NCBI GenBank assembly: GCA_020062665.1 | Contig: JAGUVW010000019.1 | Span: forward strand, 23,067 to 87,066 | From: Pseudomonadales bacterium | GTDB lineage: Bacteria > Pseudomonadota > Gammaproteobacteria > Pseudomonadales > Ketobacteraceae | Length of the DNA stretch: 64,000 nt | Direction of reading: 5' to 3' | Shown here: positions 38,404 through 47,235 of the stretch, piece after piece | How the letters are laid out: every line of letters starts with the position of its first letter | Numbering within the stretch: position 1 is the first letter of the stretch | Position numbers and translations under genes: made by a program | The notes under the pieces: generated by a model | What the model was told of the DNA's origin: nothing | Databases searched by the model: none | The model's input: the letters and a program-made list of their open reading frames with translations, nothing else

Positions 38404-40122
38404 TTACTTCTTCTGTTTTTCTACTACCTCTTCCAGTGGCATGGGCTTGCAAATTCCGAAGCCCTGGGCAAAGTCGACACCAATGACGGCCAGCGCCTCC
38501 TTCACCCTGTCATGCTCGACAAACTCTGCAATGGTTTCCAGTCCGGCTGCATGGGCAATCTGGTTGCAGGAATTGACGATCCCCCGATCGATGGAATTTT
38601 CCAGCATGTTGGAAACAAAGCTGCCATCGATTTTCAGATAATCCACCGGAATGGTCTTCAAATAGGAAAACGAACTGAGGCCCACACCAAAATCATCCAG
38701 CGCAAACTTGAAGCCCTGCTCGCGGATCTCGCCGATGAATTCCACGGTATCCACCAGATTGTCGATGGCGGCGGTTTCGGTGATCTCGAAGCAGATGCGC
38801 GCGGGCTGGATATTAAATTGTTTTTGCAACGATTTGATGTCGTCGAAGAAAGACTGGTCGCTCAGAGTGGCGCCGGACAGGTTGATAAAATAAGTTCCCA
38901 GCTGCTGGCGACCCAGCCCGGTGCGATCCAGATATTCGAATACACTGCGCACCACCCAGCGATCGATCAGCGGCATCAGATTGTACCGCTCCGCCGCCGG
39001 CAGGAAAAATCCCGGCGCAATCAGGCCATCCTCACCGCGCAGACGCAGCAGGAATTCCGAGTGAATGCCCGGTTTGCCGCGCAGGCTGGTCATGGGCTGG
39101 TGATACAGCACAAAACGGTTTTCCTCCACCGCCTGACGCAGACGCGGTGCCCACTGCATTTCTTTCTTGCGCTTGGTGTATTCCTCGTCGTTGGGCGTGA
39201 ACCACACCACGCCGCCACGACCATGATCCTTGGCCGCATAACAGGCGATATCAGCGCAGCTGAGCAACTGCTGGTGATCGGTGGCCTGATCGTTGATTTC
39301 CACCAGACCGATGCTGATGGACACCTCGTAGGGATGGCCTTCCCAGATGAAGCGCGCTTCGTTCACGGCCTTGCGAATGCGATGGCCGGTTTCCAGCGCC
39401 ATCTGCTTGTTGCAGCACTCCAGCAGGATGCCGAATTCGTCGCCGCCCAGGCGCGCCAGCGTGTCATGTTCGCGGATCTGCGCTTTCAGAATGCGCGTGG
39501 TGCGCACCAGCAGTTCATCGCCGGCGATATGGCCGCAGGTATCATTCACCAGTTTGAATTGATCCAGATCGAGCAGCATCAGCGCGTGGGTCTGGTGGCT
39601 GGATTTCACCTCGCGTACGGCCTTGTCGATGCGGGATTCGAATTCCTGGCGGTTGACCAGATTGGTGAGTTTGTCGTGATAGCGCAGAAAGCGGTAATCC
39701 TCTTCCGTTTTCTGGTGCGCCTTGCTCGATTCATACTGCTTGTGTTCGCGCAGAATCGCCGGTACCAGACGGTTGAGGTTGTCCTTCATGATGTAGTCCT
39801 GGGCACCGGCATGCATGGCGCGCACCGCCACGTCCTCGCCGATTTCACCGGACACGATGATCACCGGCAGCGCCGCATCATGCTGCCGCACGAGTTGCAG
39901 GGTGCCTTCGGAGGAAAAGCCCACCATATGATGATCGGTGATGACGATATCCCAGGATTCCTGCAGTATTTTTTGCAGATCCTGGGCGTTGTCCACCTGG
40001 ATGAACTCGAACTGCAGGCCGGCATCGCGCAGCGTCTGGGTCAGCAGGAACACATCATCCTCTGAATCATCGACGATCAGCAATCGCAGGACTTTCTGTT
40101 CTGGCACCGTCAGGCTAATCAT
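38404..40122 (-). CDS. Receiver-GGDEF-EAL response regulator
   Basis: The receiver domain comes first (LLIVDDSEDD; phosphoacceptor Asp in ITDHHM), then GGDEF with intact signature (RLGGDEFGILL) and DLDQFKLVND, then EAL. The EAL motif reads EFL (HSEFLLRL), a variant of the catalytic Glu-x-Leu with the key Glu kept. NLSGATL, EITET, DDFGVGLSS and KIDGSFV hold the other metal and substrate residues. It could both make and break c-di-GMP under phosphorylation control. The ATG overlaps the stop of the upstream receiver gene by 8 nt. The nearest kinase lacking a receiver is the giant hybrid two genes downstream, a likely phosphodonor. Confidence 0.93.
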   Translation of the reverse strand: MISLTVPEQKVLRLLIVDDSEDDVFLLTQTLRDAGLQFEFIQVDNAQDLQKILQESWDIVITDHHMVGFSSEGTLQLVRQHDAALPVIIVSGEIGEDVAVRAMHAGAQDYIMKDNLNRLVPAILREHKQYESSKAHQKTEEDYRFLRYHDKLTNLVNRQEFESRIDKAVREVKSSHQTHALMLLDLDQFKLVNDTCGHIAGDELLVRTTRILKAQIREHDTLARLGGDEFGILLECCNKQMALETGHRIRKAVNEARFIWEGHPYEVSISIGLVEINDQATDHQQLLSCADIACYAAKDHGRGGVVWFTPNDEEYTKRKKEMQWAPRLRQAVEENRFVLYHQPMTSLRGKPGIHSEFLLRLRGEDGLIAPGFFLPAAERYNLMPLIDRWVVRSVFEYLDRTGLGRQQLGTYFINLSGATLSDQSFFDDIKSLQKQFNIQPARICFEITETAAIDNLVDTVEFIGEIREQGFKFALDDFGVGLSSFSYLKTIPVDYLKIDGSFVSNMLENSIDRGIVNSCNQIAHAAGLETIAEFVEHDRVKEALAVIGVDFAQGFGICKPMPLEEVVEKQKK

Positions 40123-40552
40123 AGGCAGGTGAGTTCAGCTCCAGCCAGTAGTTGCCCAATTCGTGGATGCTGGCGACAAACTTGTCCAGATCATCCGGTT
40201 TGCGCACAAAACTGTTGGCGCCATGACGATAGCCTTCGATGCGATCACAGGCCTGATCCGATGTCGTCAGCAACACGATGGGCACCAGCGATGTGGTGGC
40301 GTTGCTGCGAATGGCCTTGAGCACTTCAAATCCGTTGAGCTTTGGCAAATTGATATCCAGAAACACCACCCGTGGAATGTCACTGATGTCACGATTGCAA
40401 TGCGCACCTTGCGCCAGCATGTAATCAACGGCTTCCTGCCCATCCCGTGCGACCACGACCTGATCCTGAATGCCGGACTGCTGGAACGCGAACAACGCCA
40501 GCTGCTCTTCATCTGGATCATCTTCCACCAGCAGGATTGTTTGCGCGGTCAT
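40115..40552 (-). CDS. Stand-alone receiver protein (Rcp1-like)
   Basis: This 145-residue protein is a single CheY-like receiver of the Rcp1 kind: ILLVEDDPDEEQ (acidic pocket), phosphoacceptor Asp in VVFLDINLPKLNG, LLTTSD (Thr switch) and FVRKPDDLD (Lys). Rcp1-type proteins are the usual partners of phytochrome-type histidine kinases, and the histidine kinase at 30829-36063 has the matching SVSHDLRGPLRN type box. The ATG at 40552, with GGGACG/GAAGGG just upstream, is preferred over the one at 40573. It heads the left-facing series of six genes and its predicted promoter is about 100 nt upstream. Confidence 0.92.
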   Translation of the reverse strand: MTAQTILLVEDDPDEEQLALFAFQQSGIQDQVVVARDGQEAVDYMLAQGAHCNRDISDIPRVVFLDINLPKLNGFEVLKAIRSNATTSLVPIVLLTTSDQACDRIEGYRHGANSFVRKPDDLDKFVASIHELGNYWLELNSPAYD

Positions 40553-40649
40553 CGTCCCTTCCCCGCCATGCAAGTTTTTCTTTAAGTTTAGAGGGTTAGC
40601 GCCCGTTGTCCATTTTGTGGAACCTCAGGGTGACGCCACGTTCGACCTT

Positions 40650-40677
40650 AGCTTAAATGACTTTGGTTAATTATCAA
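40650..40677 (-). promoter_or_regulatory. Predicted promoter of the receiver/TonB/kinase/NRPS-PKS series
   Basis: On the minus strand TTGATA (complement of 40672-40677) and TAAGCT (complement of 40650-40655) are 16 bp apart. The leader to the ATG at 40552 is about 90 nt. The region is AT-rich compared with its surroundings. Confidence 0.4.
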
Positions 40678-40772
40678 GCTTCTTGTTAAAGGTGGGACGG
40701 AATCTTTTGAAATTCATGCGATTGTCATCATGCGCTGCAAATGCATGCAGGCCGGGACAGGCGGTGCCGGTG

Positions 40773-40781
40773 TGGCATAAT
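40773..40781 (+). promoter_or_regulatory. Extended -10 element ahead of the miniprotein-XpaC-TelA genes
   Basis: TGGCATAAT at 40773-40781 is an extended -10 with five of six hexamer matches. No -35 is evident, which extended -10 promoters tolerate. It lies about 50 bp upstream of the miniprotein ATG. Confidence 0.45.
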
Positions 40782-40833
40782 CCACCGGAACCGACGCCCG
40801 CACGCCACGGACAACCATCGAGGGACCTCACAC

Positions 40834-40917
40834 ATGGCCGCAATCTTGATACGGGGATTGGCATTCTTTGCGCTGGTGATCATCCTGTGGATCGTCATCT
40901 TCGGGGGCGCCGCTTGA
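40834..40917 (+). CDS. 27-residue single-helix membrane miniprotein
   Basis: From ATG at 40834 the frame reads MAAILIRGLAFF then ALVIILWIVIFGGAA and stops at TGA 40915-40917. Almost all residues from 9 to 24 form one membrane helix. GAGGGA about 9 nt upstream is a fair ribosome site. Its stop codon overlaps the TTG start of the XpaC gene (TTGA), so translation would be coupled. It is too short for ordinary gene callers. It may be a small partner of the XpaC/TelA membrane system. I infer that it is real from the ribosome site, helix and overlap; no homologue is known to me. Confidence 0.55.
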   Translation: MAAILIRGLAFFALVIILWIVIFGGAA

Positions 40918-41792
40918 ATTCGCGCGCACCCCAGGCCGAACCCACGCCGGAAGAACTGCTGCGCAAGGCCCGTCATTTCGTGAAGACCCGTCTGATGCTG
41001 CGGGTGCGCGCCATGTTTCTGGTGCCGATTCCGCTGCTGTTCATGGGCCTGTATTCCGCCATCACCGGCAGCGCCATCGAAATGGCCGGGCGCTTCGGTG
41101 GCTTTGCCCTGTTCATGGCGGCTGCCTGGTTGCTGATGGAAGGCCACAAGGCCCAGCACGCCTATGAAGCGCGCGAGGTTGCCAAACCACCGGCCATTCC
41201 GCGCAAGCTGTTTGCCGCCATCACCACCGGAATTGCGGTGGCGGTGACCAGTCTGTTTGGATTCCTGCCGCTGCTGAACGAACCGGTGACTGCGACGGTC
41301 TATGCAGTGCTGGCCAGCGTGTTGCACCTGATCAGCTTCGGCCTCGACCCAATGAAAGCCAAAGGTCTGCAGGGTTATTCGAAACAGGATGCCAACCGCC
41401 TGCTGGCGGCGCTGGAACAGGGTGAGCGGCTGCTGGACGAAACCCTGACTGCGGCGGCGACATTTCCCGACCGGCGCCTGCAGCAGAGAGTGCTGCAGCT
41501 GGTGGAACAGGCCCGCGCCGTATTCCGCGCCATCGAAAAAGATCCCCGCGATCTGCAGCGCTCGCGCAAGTTCATGGCGGTGTATCTGCAGGGTGCCCGC
41601 GATGCCACCGTAAAACTGGCGCACCTGAAAAACCAGAATCCTGCACTGCGGGAATACAGCGACTACGAGCACCTGCTCAACGATCTGCACCAGCACTTCA
41701 TCCGCCAGCAGCAGAATCTGCTGCGCAACGACCGCACCGAACTGGATGTGGAAGTGGAAGTGCTGCGCGAACGCATCAAACAGGAACATTGA
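40914..41792 (+). CDS. XpaC-family membrane protein, TelA partner
   Basis: Four hydrophobic stretches (AMFLVPIPLLFMGLYSAITG, FGGFALFMAAAWLLM, LFAAITTGIAVAVTSLFGFL and the VYAVLASVLHLISFGL segment) precede a helical cytoplasmic domain with VFRAIEKDPRDLQRSRKFMA, the pattern of the XpaC (5-bromo-4-chloroindolyl phosphate hydrolysis) family. The family pairs with TelA in many bacteria; a direct enzymatic role is doubtful. I chose the TTG at 40914, which overlaps the miniprotein stop, because the ORF has no good ATG in front of the first helix; it gives 292 residues. TelA follows after 9 nt. The operon may protect the envelope from oxyanions or other stress. Confidence 0.8.
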   Translation: MNSRAPQAEPTPEELLRKARHFVKTRLMLRVRAMFLVPIPLLFMGLYSAITGSAIEMAGRFGGFALFMAAAWLLMEGHKAQHAYEAREVAKPPAIPRKLFAAITTGIAVAVTSLFGFLPLLNEPVTATVYAVLASVLHLISFGLDPMKAKGLQGYSKQDANRLLAALEQGERLLDETLTAAATFPDRRLQQRVLQLVEQARAVFRAIEKDPRDLQRSRKFMAVYLQGARDATVKLAHLKNQNPALREYSDYEHLLNDLHQHFIRQQQNLLRNDRTELDVEVEVLRERIKQEH

Positions 41793-41801
41793 GGACTGAC
41801 G

Positions 41802-42944
41802 ATGACCGTGACAACAGGCAATCAGACACAGGGGACGACCACCGGCGACACACTGACACCCGCCTTGCAGGACTGGGATCACGGTGACGTGTTACAGACC
41901 GCAGAAGGCCGCGCCCTTGTGGACGCCCGCATGGCCGAGCTGGACATTGCCAACAGCCATTCCATCATCGGCTTTGGCGCCGCCGCGCAATCTGGCCTGC
42001 AGGCCATCAGCCAGGAAATGATTGGCGACGTGCGCAGCAAGGACGTGGGCAAGGCTGGCGACACGCTGCGCGACATGGTCACCTCGCTGCGCGGATTTTC
42101 CACCACCGAACTCGATCCCAATCGCGCGCCCAGCTGGTGGGAAAAGTTACTGGGCAAGGCCAAGCCGGCAGCCGAATTCATGGCGCGCTATGAGCAGGTG
42201 CGCGACCAGATCGACCGCATCACCCGCGAACTGCTGCAGCATGAAACCGTGCTGCTCAAGGACATCAAAAGCCTGGACAAGCTGTACGAGCGCACGCTGG
42301 AATTCTATCGGGAACTGGCGTTGTATATTCGCGCCGGCGAAGAAAAGCTGCGCGAGCTGGATGAAACCACGCTGCCGCAATTTGCCCAGCAGGCCAGTGC
42401 CGGCAACAACGACAGCCTGCTCGCTGCGCAGAAGCTGCGGGACTTGCGCGCCGCCCGCGATGATCTGGAACGCCGGGTGCACGATCTGAAACTCACCCGC
42501 CAGGTCACCATGCAGTCCCTGCCTTCGATCCGCCTGGTGCAGGAAAACGACAAAGCCCTGGTAAACCGCATCAAGTCCGCGTTGGTGAACACCGTGCCAC
42601 TGTGGGAAACCCAGCTGGCGCAGGCCATCACCATCCAGCGTTCCCAGGATGCGGCCAACACCATTCGCGCGGTGAACGATCTGACCAACGAACTGCTGAC
42701 GCAGAACGCCGACAACCTGCGCACCGCCAACCGCAGCGTGCGTGAACAGAACGAGCGCGGCGTGTTCGACATGGAAGCCATCAAGCAGGCCAACGCCAAT
42801 CTGATCGCCACCATCGAGGAATCCCTGCAGATCGCCGATGACGGCCGCCAGCGGCGCGCGCAGGCAGAGCAGGAACTGAAAGAAATGGAAGGCGTGCTGC
42901 GCAATGCGTTGAGCGGTGTGGTGCGGGAAAAGAGCGCCGGCTAG
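41802..42944 (+). CDS. telA: TelA-family toxic anion resistance protein
   Basis: This 380-residue, all-helical soluble protein has the TelA pattern: a long coiled coil (about 110-340) with KLLGKAKPAAEFMARYEQVR, LDKLYERTLEFYRELALYI and the end motif RRAQAEQELKEMEGVLRNAL. TelA proteins are linked to tellurite and other stress resistance, but the biochemical role is unsettled. GAGG 7 nt before the ATG supports the start. It lies 9 nt after XpaC, so this is the standard XpaC-TelA pair with an extra miniprotein in front. No TerC/TerD genes are nearby. Confidence 0.9.
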   Translation: MTVTTGNQTQGTTTGDTLTPALQDWDHGDVLQTAEGRALVDARMAELDIANSHSIIGFGAAAQSGLQAISQEMIGDVRSKDVGKAGDTLRDMVTSLRGFSTTELDPNRAPSWWEKLLGKAKPAAEFMARYEQVRDQIDRITRELLQHETVLLKDIKSLDKLYERTLEFYRELALYIRAGEEKLRELDETTLPQFAQQASAGNNDSLLAAQKLRDLRAARDDLERRVHDLKLTRQVTMQSLPSIRLVQENDKALVNRIKSALVNTVPLWETQLAQAITIQRSQDAANTIRAVNDLTNELLTQNADNLRTANRSVREQNERGVFDMEAIKQANANLIATIEESLQIADDGRQRRAQAEQELKEMEGVLRNALSGVVREKSAG

Positions 42945-42992
42945 AACCGCTGCTCGCCTTCACTTTCATGGCGCATTCACGCAGGAATATTC

Positions 42993-43478
42993 ATGCAACC
43001 AGAACTCGTTCGCGTCGACTACCGCAATCCGCGCCATGGTGCGGATCTCGTGCATCTGCTGAATCACTACGCGTCCGCCACCGAAGGCGGCAACCAGCCA
43101 CTGCCCGCCGAGGTGATGGCAAAACTTCCGGCAACGCTCGCCACCATTCCCCACGCCTTCAGCGTGCTGTGCTATGTGGACGGCGTCGCCGCCGGTCTGG
43201 TGAACTGCTTCGAAGGTTTTTCCACCTTTAAATGCAAACCACTGATCAACATTCATGACGTGGTGGTGCTGGAGCGTTTTCGTGGCCAGGGCATTGCCAG
43301 ACTGTTACTGGAGGCGGTGGAAAAGATCGCGCGGGAACGGGGTTGCTGCAAGATCACGCTCGAAGTGCTGGAAGGCAACACGGCCGCACAGAAGGCGTAT
43401 CTGAAGTTTGGTTTCGATGGCTATGAACTGGATCCGATGATGGGGAAGGCGCTGTTCTGGCAAAAAGTTCTGAAGTAG
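42993..43478 (+). CDS. GNAT-family N-acetyltransferase
   Basis: This 161-residue protein has the acetyl-CoA-binding motif A (VVVLERFRGQGIARLLLEAV, with R/Q-x-x-G-x-G/A) and motif B (NTAAQKAYLKFGF). The start ATG at 42993 has AGGAA 5 nt upstream. The N-terminal half (LPAEVMAKLPATLATIPHAF) forms the substrate cap. Substrate is unknown: GNAT members acetylate amines on antibiotics, proteins or metabolites. It sits 48 nt after telA on the same strand, so it could belong to that operon. Its stop codon is convergent with the chemoreceptor gene. Confidence 0.88.
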   Translation: MQPELVRVDYRNPRHGADLVHLLNHYASATEGGNQPLPAEVMAKLPATLATIPHAFSVLCYVDGVAAGLVNCFEGFSTFKCKPLINIHDVVVLERFRGQGIARLLLEAVEKIARERGCCKITLEVLEGNTAAQKAYLKFGFDGYELDPMMGKALFWQKVLK

Positions 43479-43526
43479 AAGAACGTCTTCTCTCTATGCA
43501 CTGATGCGACTGACCGACAGCGTCCC

Positions 43527-45692
43527 TCAACTGCGAAATTTGTTCGCCGCCGACTGCAACGTCAACACCAGCTGTCCCAGTGTATGCACCGTGCTCAGGG
43601 TATCGTTCACCGCCTGCTGGCTGCCGGCCGCATTCTGCGTCATGGCACGCACCTGATCATTCACCTGACTGGCCAGGGATTTCTGCGCGAACACCGCCTG
43701 CGTTACCGTCTGCACCCGTTCCAGCGTCGAAAGCGCGCCGGTATGGATGTGCTTCAACGCGGTGCTGGCCTCGTCCGCCCGCTGCACGCCCTGCTGCGCC
43801 AGATCGTCGCACATTTCCATCGACTTCACCGCCTTCGCCGTTTCAGTCTGAATCGTCGAGATCGTGCGGGCGATTTCGTGGGTGGCCTGCGCGGTGCGGC
43901 GTGACAGATTACGCACCTCGTCTGCCACCACGGCAAACCCTCTGCCCTGCTCACCGGCGCGGGCGGCTTCAATGGCGGCATTCAGTGCCAGCAGGTTGGT
44001 CTGCTCGGCGATTGCTTTGATCGTGTTGGATATGCCATCGATTTCATCGGCGCACTGGCTCAGCGTGCGGATGATGCCGGTGGATTCCCGCACTGATTGC
44101 GCCACACCTGCCATGCCAGTAGCGGCATGACTCACCACCTGCCCCCCCTGCTCGGACATTTCATGCGCCTCGCGCGAGGCTTTCTCCGTTTCCGCGGAAT
44201 GATCCGCCACATCCAGGATGGTGGAGGTGATGTTCTCCATGATCTGCTGGGCCGAGCGGGCGATGTCGTGCTGCTCCAGCGCCGAGCGGCTGACAATGCC
44301 CGAACTGCTCTGCAGACTGTTGGACGCCTTGGTGAGGCCCGCCGCCGTGGCCAGCACCTGTTTCACCGTGTCATCGAGCTTGTCCACGAACGAATTGATC
44401 CACAATGCCAGCTGCCCGGTTTCATCTTTCGGAAATTGATTTACGTCCAGGCGCGACTGCAGTGACGCGCCCGCCTCGGCAATGTCGAGAAAGAAGTTTT
44501 CCAGCTTGCGCAGCCGTTGCCGCAGCGGGCGCAGGCCCACCAGCCAGAATGTCAGCAGTACCAACACACCCACCACTGCATGCAGGGTCACCGCGCTGCC
44601 ACCGTGCAGGCCAAACGCATTTTGCAGCCACGCAGAAGCAGCAAAGCCGATGCCGCCCAGCAGTGTCAGCCGCGCCAGCAAAACCAGATCCACACTGCGC
44701 TGGCGGTACACTTCCTCGAGATCCCCTTCGCACAGCAGGCCCCAGGTATCCATCGAGCCGGGCATCTGCAGCGTCAGTCCCGCGCCGATCACCGGCACAT
44801 GGCGATAGTCGGGATAACCGGGATAGCACACGAACACATGCTGGCGGGTGCGAATGGTTTCGCGCACACCGGGATGCAGATCACGGGTCGCCGGATCGGT
44901 AAAGCGCAATTCCAGCTCCGTCCGCTCACGCACACTCACCGTGCCGTAATCCGTGCGCACACCCTGCTTGAGGTTGTCACCATGAGTGAAGGCGTTGTCC
45001 TCGAAGCGCGAACGGGACAGCGCCACGCCAGGCTGGATCGATGGATCGAATTTCGATTCAACCATGAACAGATAATTGTCGCCGGAATCGCGGAACACAT
45101 GCCCGGCTTCGCGCTGGATAATGTCGCTCATCACATCGTTGGGAATACGCACGCACAGACAGCCTACTGTCGTTCCATGCACGCGCAGCGGCTGATAGAA
45201 CATCAGCGTCATGTCATCGTGGAAACTGGATGTGGTGGCACCCAAGTCGCGGGTGAGCGGATCCGCGTAGGGGCCATGCAGAAACGGCGCGCGCAATCCC
45301 GCCGCGCAGGCTTGCGCGTTCAAATCACGTTTGCCCTGATGGGCCGCATTACTGGAACACACCACCTGCTGCTGCGGATCGATGACAAATATTTCCGACG
45401 CTTCCTTGTGCAGCGTGCAGGCCCGTGCCAGAAACTCACCCGACACCGGTGGCCACTGCTGTTCCACGTCCTGCGCCAGGCTGCGCAGATAGGTCCACTG
45501 CTGGTCGGCCCACTGCAGCAGCAATTGCCGCCGCGTGCGCACGATGCCTTCGAAGGTTTTTTCGATATCCTCCACGCGGTGCCGGTTGAGCCACCACGAC
45601 CAGCGCATGTTGATCTTGCCAACGCTTCCAAACCATTTAAGCCAATGCCGTTCCTGCGGCTGGCGCTGCATGTTTGCGCTTTTCAGAGGCAT
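43527..45692 (-). CDS. Methyl-accepting chemotaxis protein with unusual topology
   Basis: The C-terminal signalling hairpin is complete ([38 protein letters not shown]) with long methylation helices. The N-terminal half (about residues 40-320) looks like a double Cache sensor ([31 protein letters not shown]). I find no membrane helix before it: only two adjacent helices follow the sensor (about 333-355 and 367-387). That would place the sensor in the cytoplasm, or mean that the true start is further upstream. I chose the ATG at 45692; a TTG at 45722 adds only ten residues and no helix. It would control flagella, pili or another output through CheA/CheW, none of which are in this window. Confidence 0.9.
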   Translation of the reverse strand: MPLKSANMQRQPQERHWLKWFGSVGKINMRWSWWLNRHRVEDIEKTFEGIVRTRRQLLLQWADQQWTYLRSLAQDVEQQWPPVSGEFLARACTLHKEASEIFVIDPQQQVVCSSNAAHQGKRDLNAQACAAGLRAPFLHGPYADPLTRDLGATTSSFHDDMTLMFYQPLRVHGTTVGCLCVRIPNDVMSDIIQREAGHVFRDSGDNYLFMVESKFDPSIQPGVALSRSRFEDNAFTHGDNLKQGVRTDYGTVSVRERTELELRFTDPATRDLHPGVRETIRTRQHVFVCYPGYPDYRHVPVIGAGLTLQMPGSMDTWGLLCEGDLEEVYRQRSVDLVLLARLTLLGGIGFAASAWLQNAFGLHGGSAVTLHAVVGVLVLLTFWLVGLRPLRQRLRKLENFFLDIAEAGASLQSRLDVNQFPKDETGQLALWINSFVDKLDDTVKQVLATAAGLTKASNSLQSSSGIVSRSALEQHDIARSAQQIMENITSTILDVADHSAETEKASREAHEMSEQGGQVVSHAATGMAGVAQSVRESTGIIRTLSQCADEIDGISNTIKAIAEQTNLLALNAAIEAARAGEQGRGFAVVADEVRNLSRRTAQATHEIARTISTIQTETAKAVKSMEMCDDLAQQGVQRADEASTALKHIHTGALSTLERVQTVTQAVFAQKSLASQVNDQVRAMTQNAAGSQQAVNDTLSTVHTLGQLVLTLQSAANKFRS

Positions 45693-45819
45693 ATTCCGCA
45701 ATCCACATCGATAACCGTGCAAACCTGAGTCACGTAAATTTCAGAATAGTCAGTGGCGGTGATATGACAATGCAGAATTCGGCAATTCGCTTTTCACCGG
45801 CACATATATTTGTCCACAG

Positions 45820-45883
45820 GCGCAAAACTCGCAGTAAAAGCACCAAAAAGGCGCATCATTTTTAGACAAGCGCAGGACTCGCA
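45820..45883. repeat. Two direct copies of a 14-bp motif, GCGCARRACTCGCA
   Basis: GCGCAAAACTCGCA (45820-45833) and GCGCAGGACTCGCA (45870-45883) differ only at two adjacent bases. They start exactly 50 bp apart, about five turns of the helix, in the 293-bp gap between the chemoreceptor and MFS genes. They could be a tandem regulator site. No gene is visible in the rest of this gap. Confidence 0.55.
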
Positions 45884-45985
45884 CAGCAAAATAGGGCGCA
45901 TTGGTTCGAACCGGGCGTACCCAGGCACTCGTGTCCCGGCGCGCGTCAGGATGGAGGTCAATCGGTCACATTGGAGCAATCAGTC

Positions 45986-47221
45986 ATGGCAGTATCCAAA
46001 GATGTAATGGCGGAGTGGCGCAGTTTCTGGTTTTTGCCGTTTGCCGCCGCCTTGGGCTATTCCACCTCGGTCATTCACGTCTACTCGCTGGGGCCGTTCA
46101 TCGAACCACTGCAACAGGCATTTGGCTGGTCACGGGCACAAACATCACTGGGCATTTCCATCGCCTCGTTCATCAGCGCAATTTTCTGCATCCCGGTCGG
46201 CATCGTGGTCGACAAAGTCGGGCCGCGCCGGGTGGGCCTGATCGGCATTCTGCTGATGACATCCGCTTTTGCGCTGCTGGGCACCGCCACCGGCGATATC
46301 ACCAACTGGGTGGTGCTGTGGATCGTGCTGGCGTTCGGCACCCTGTGCGTGCAGGCCACGGTCTGGACCAGCGCGGTGGCAAGCCGGTTTCATGCTTCCC
46401 GTGGATTTGCATTTGCGATCACGCTGTCCGGTGCATCGATCAGCGCCACCGTGTTTCCGCTGATGGCAACCTGGCTGATCGGTAGCTACGACTGGCGCAC
46501 AGCGTTCTGGAGCATGGCCATCATCTGGGCAGGACTGGTGTTTCCCGTTTTGTTTTTTGGTTTTCGCGGCGCGCAGGATGTTCACGCGGCAAAAGCAGCG
46601 GCGGCCGCTGCGCCGGCAAAAGTGCTGAAAGGCATCACGCTGTCTGAAGGCTTGCGCTCGGCCACGCTGTACAAGTTGCTGATGGCCAGCTGCCTGTTCT
46701 CGTTCACGGCCATCGGCGCGCTGGTGCACTTCGTGCCGATTCTGAAAGACGCCGGCGCCGAACCGCTGGCGGCAGCGGGCATCGCATCGCTGGTGGGGAT
46801 TTTTTCCATCATTGGGCGCCTGGGCACCGGTCTGCTGCTGGATCGGTTTCCCGGCCATGTGGTGGGTGCATTGGCGTTTCTGCTGCCGATTCTGACAGCG
46901 CTTCTGCTGCTGTTCGCCGGCGACAATCCTGCCAGTCAGGCAGTGGCTGCGGCGGCGCTGGGCCTGACGGTGGGCTCCGAGGTGGACGTGATCGCCTATC
47001 TCGCGGCGCGCCATTTCGGTCTGAAGAATTTCGGCGCGCTCTATGGCGCGCTGGTGATGGCGCTGTCACTGGGCACCGCGTTCGGCCCGCTTGCAGCCGG
47101 CGCGGTGCACGATCACTTCAACAGCTACGAGCCGTTCCTGATGCTGGCCATCGTGTTGATGTGTGCAAGTGCGGTAGCGCTGCTCAGCCTCGGCCATCCG
47201 CCGGAAGCGCACGAGCACTGA
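45986..47221 (+). CDS. MFS transporter, OFA/monocarboxylate type
   Basis: Twelve hydrophobic helices in 411 residues, with the MFS motif A loop between helices 2 and 3 (GIVVDKVGPRRVG) and repeated in the second half (GRLGTGLLLDRFPGH). The overall pattern resembles the oxalate/formate and monocarboxylate group. The TTG at 45971 is possible, but the ATG at 45986 has GGAG 9 nt upstream. Substrate is unknown; small carboxylates are a guess. It is alone on its strand, divergent from the chemoreceptor, and convergent with the SDR. Confidence 0.85.
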   Translation: MAVSKDVMAEWRSFWFLPFAAALGYSTSVIHVYSLGPFIEPLQQAFGWSRAQTSLGISIASFISAIFCIPVGIVVDKVGPRRVGLIGILLMTSAFALLGTATGDITNWVVLWIVLAFGTLCVQATVWTSAVASRFHASRGFAFAITLSGASISATVFPLMATWLIGSYDWRTAFWSMAIIWAGLVFPVLFFGFRGAQDVHAAKAAAAAAPAKVLKGITLSEGLRSATLYKLLMASCLFSFTAIGALVHFVPILKDAGAEPLAAAGIASLVGIFSIIGRLGTGLLLDRFPGHVVGALAFLLPILTALLLLFAGDNPASQAVAAAALGLTVGSEVDVIAYLAARHFGLKNFGALYGALVMALSLGTAFGPLAAGAVHDHFNSYEPFLMLAIVLMCASAVALLSLGHPPEAHEH

Positions 47222-47235
47222 CGTGGCATCAACCG

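Noticed and set aside
43479..43526. Short inverted repeat AGAAGA-ACG-TCTTCT near the convergent ends of the GNAT and chemoreceptor genes as a terminator.
   Set aside because: Six weak A-T rich pairs and no T-run; too little to call.
45903..45912. GGTTCGAACC, resembling a tRNA T-loop.
   Set aside because: It is just a palindrome; flanking bases cannot form the T-stem, acceptor stem or anticodon arm on either strand.
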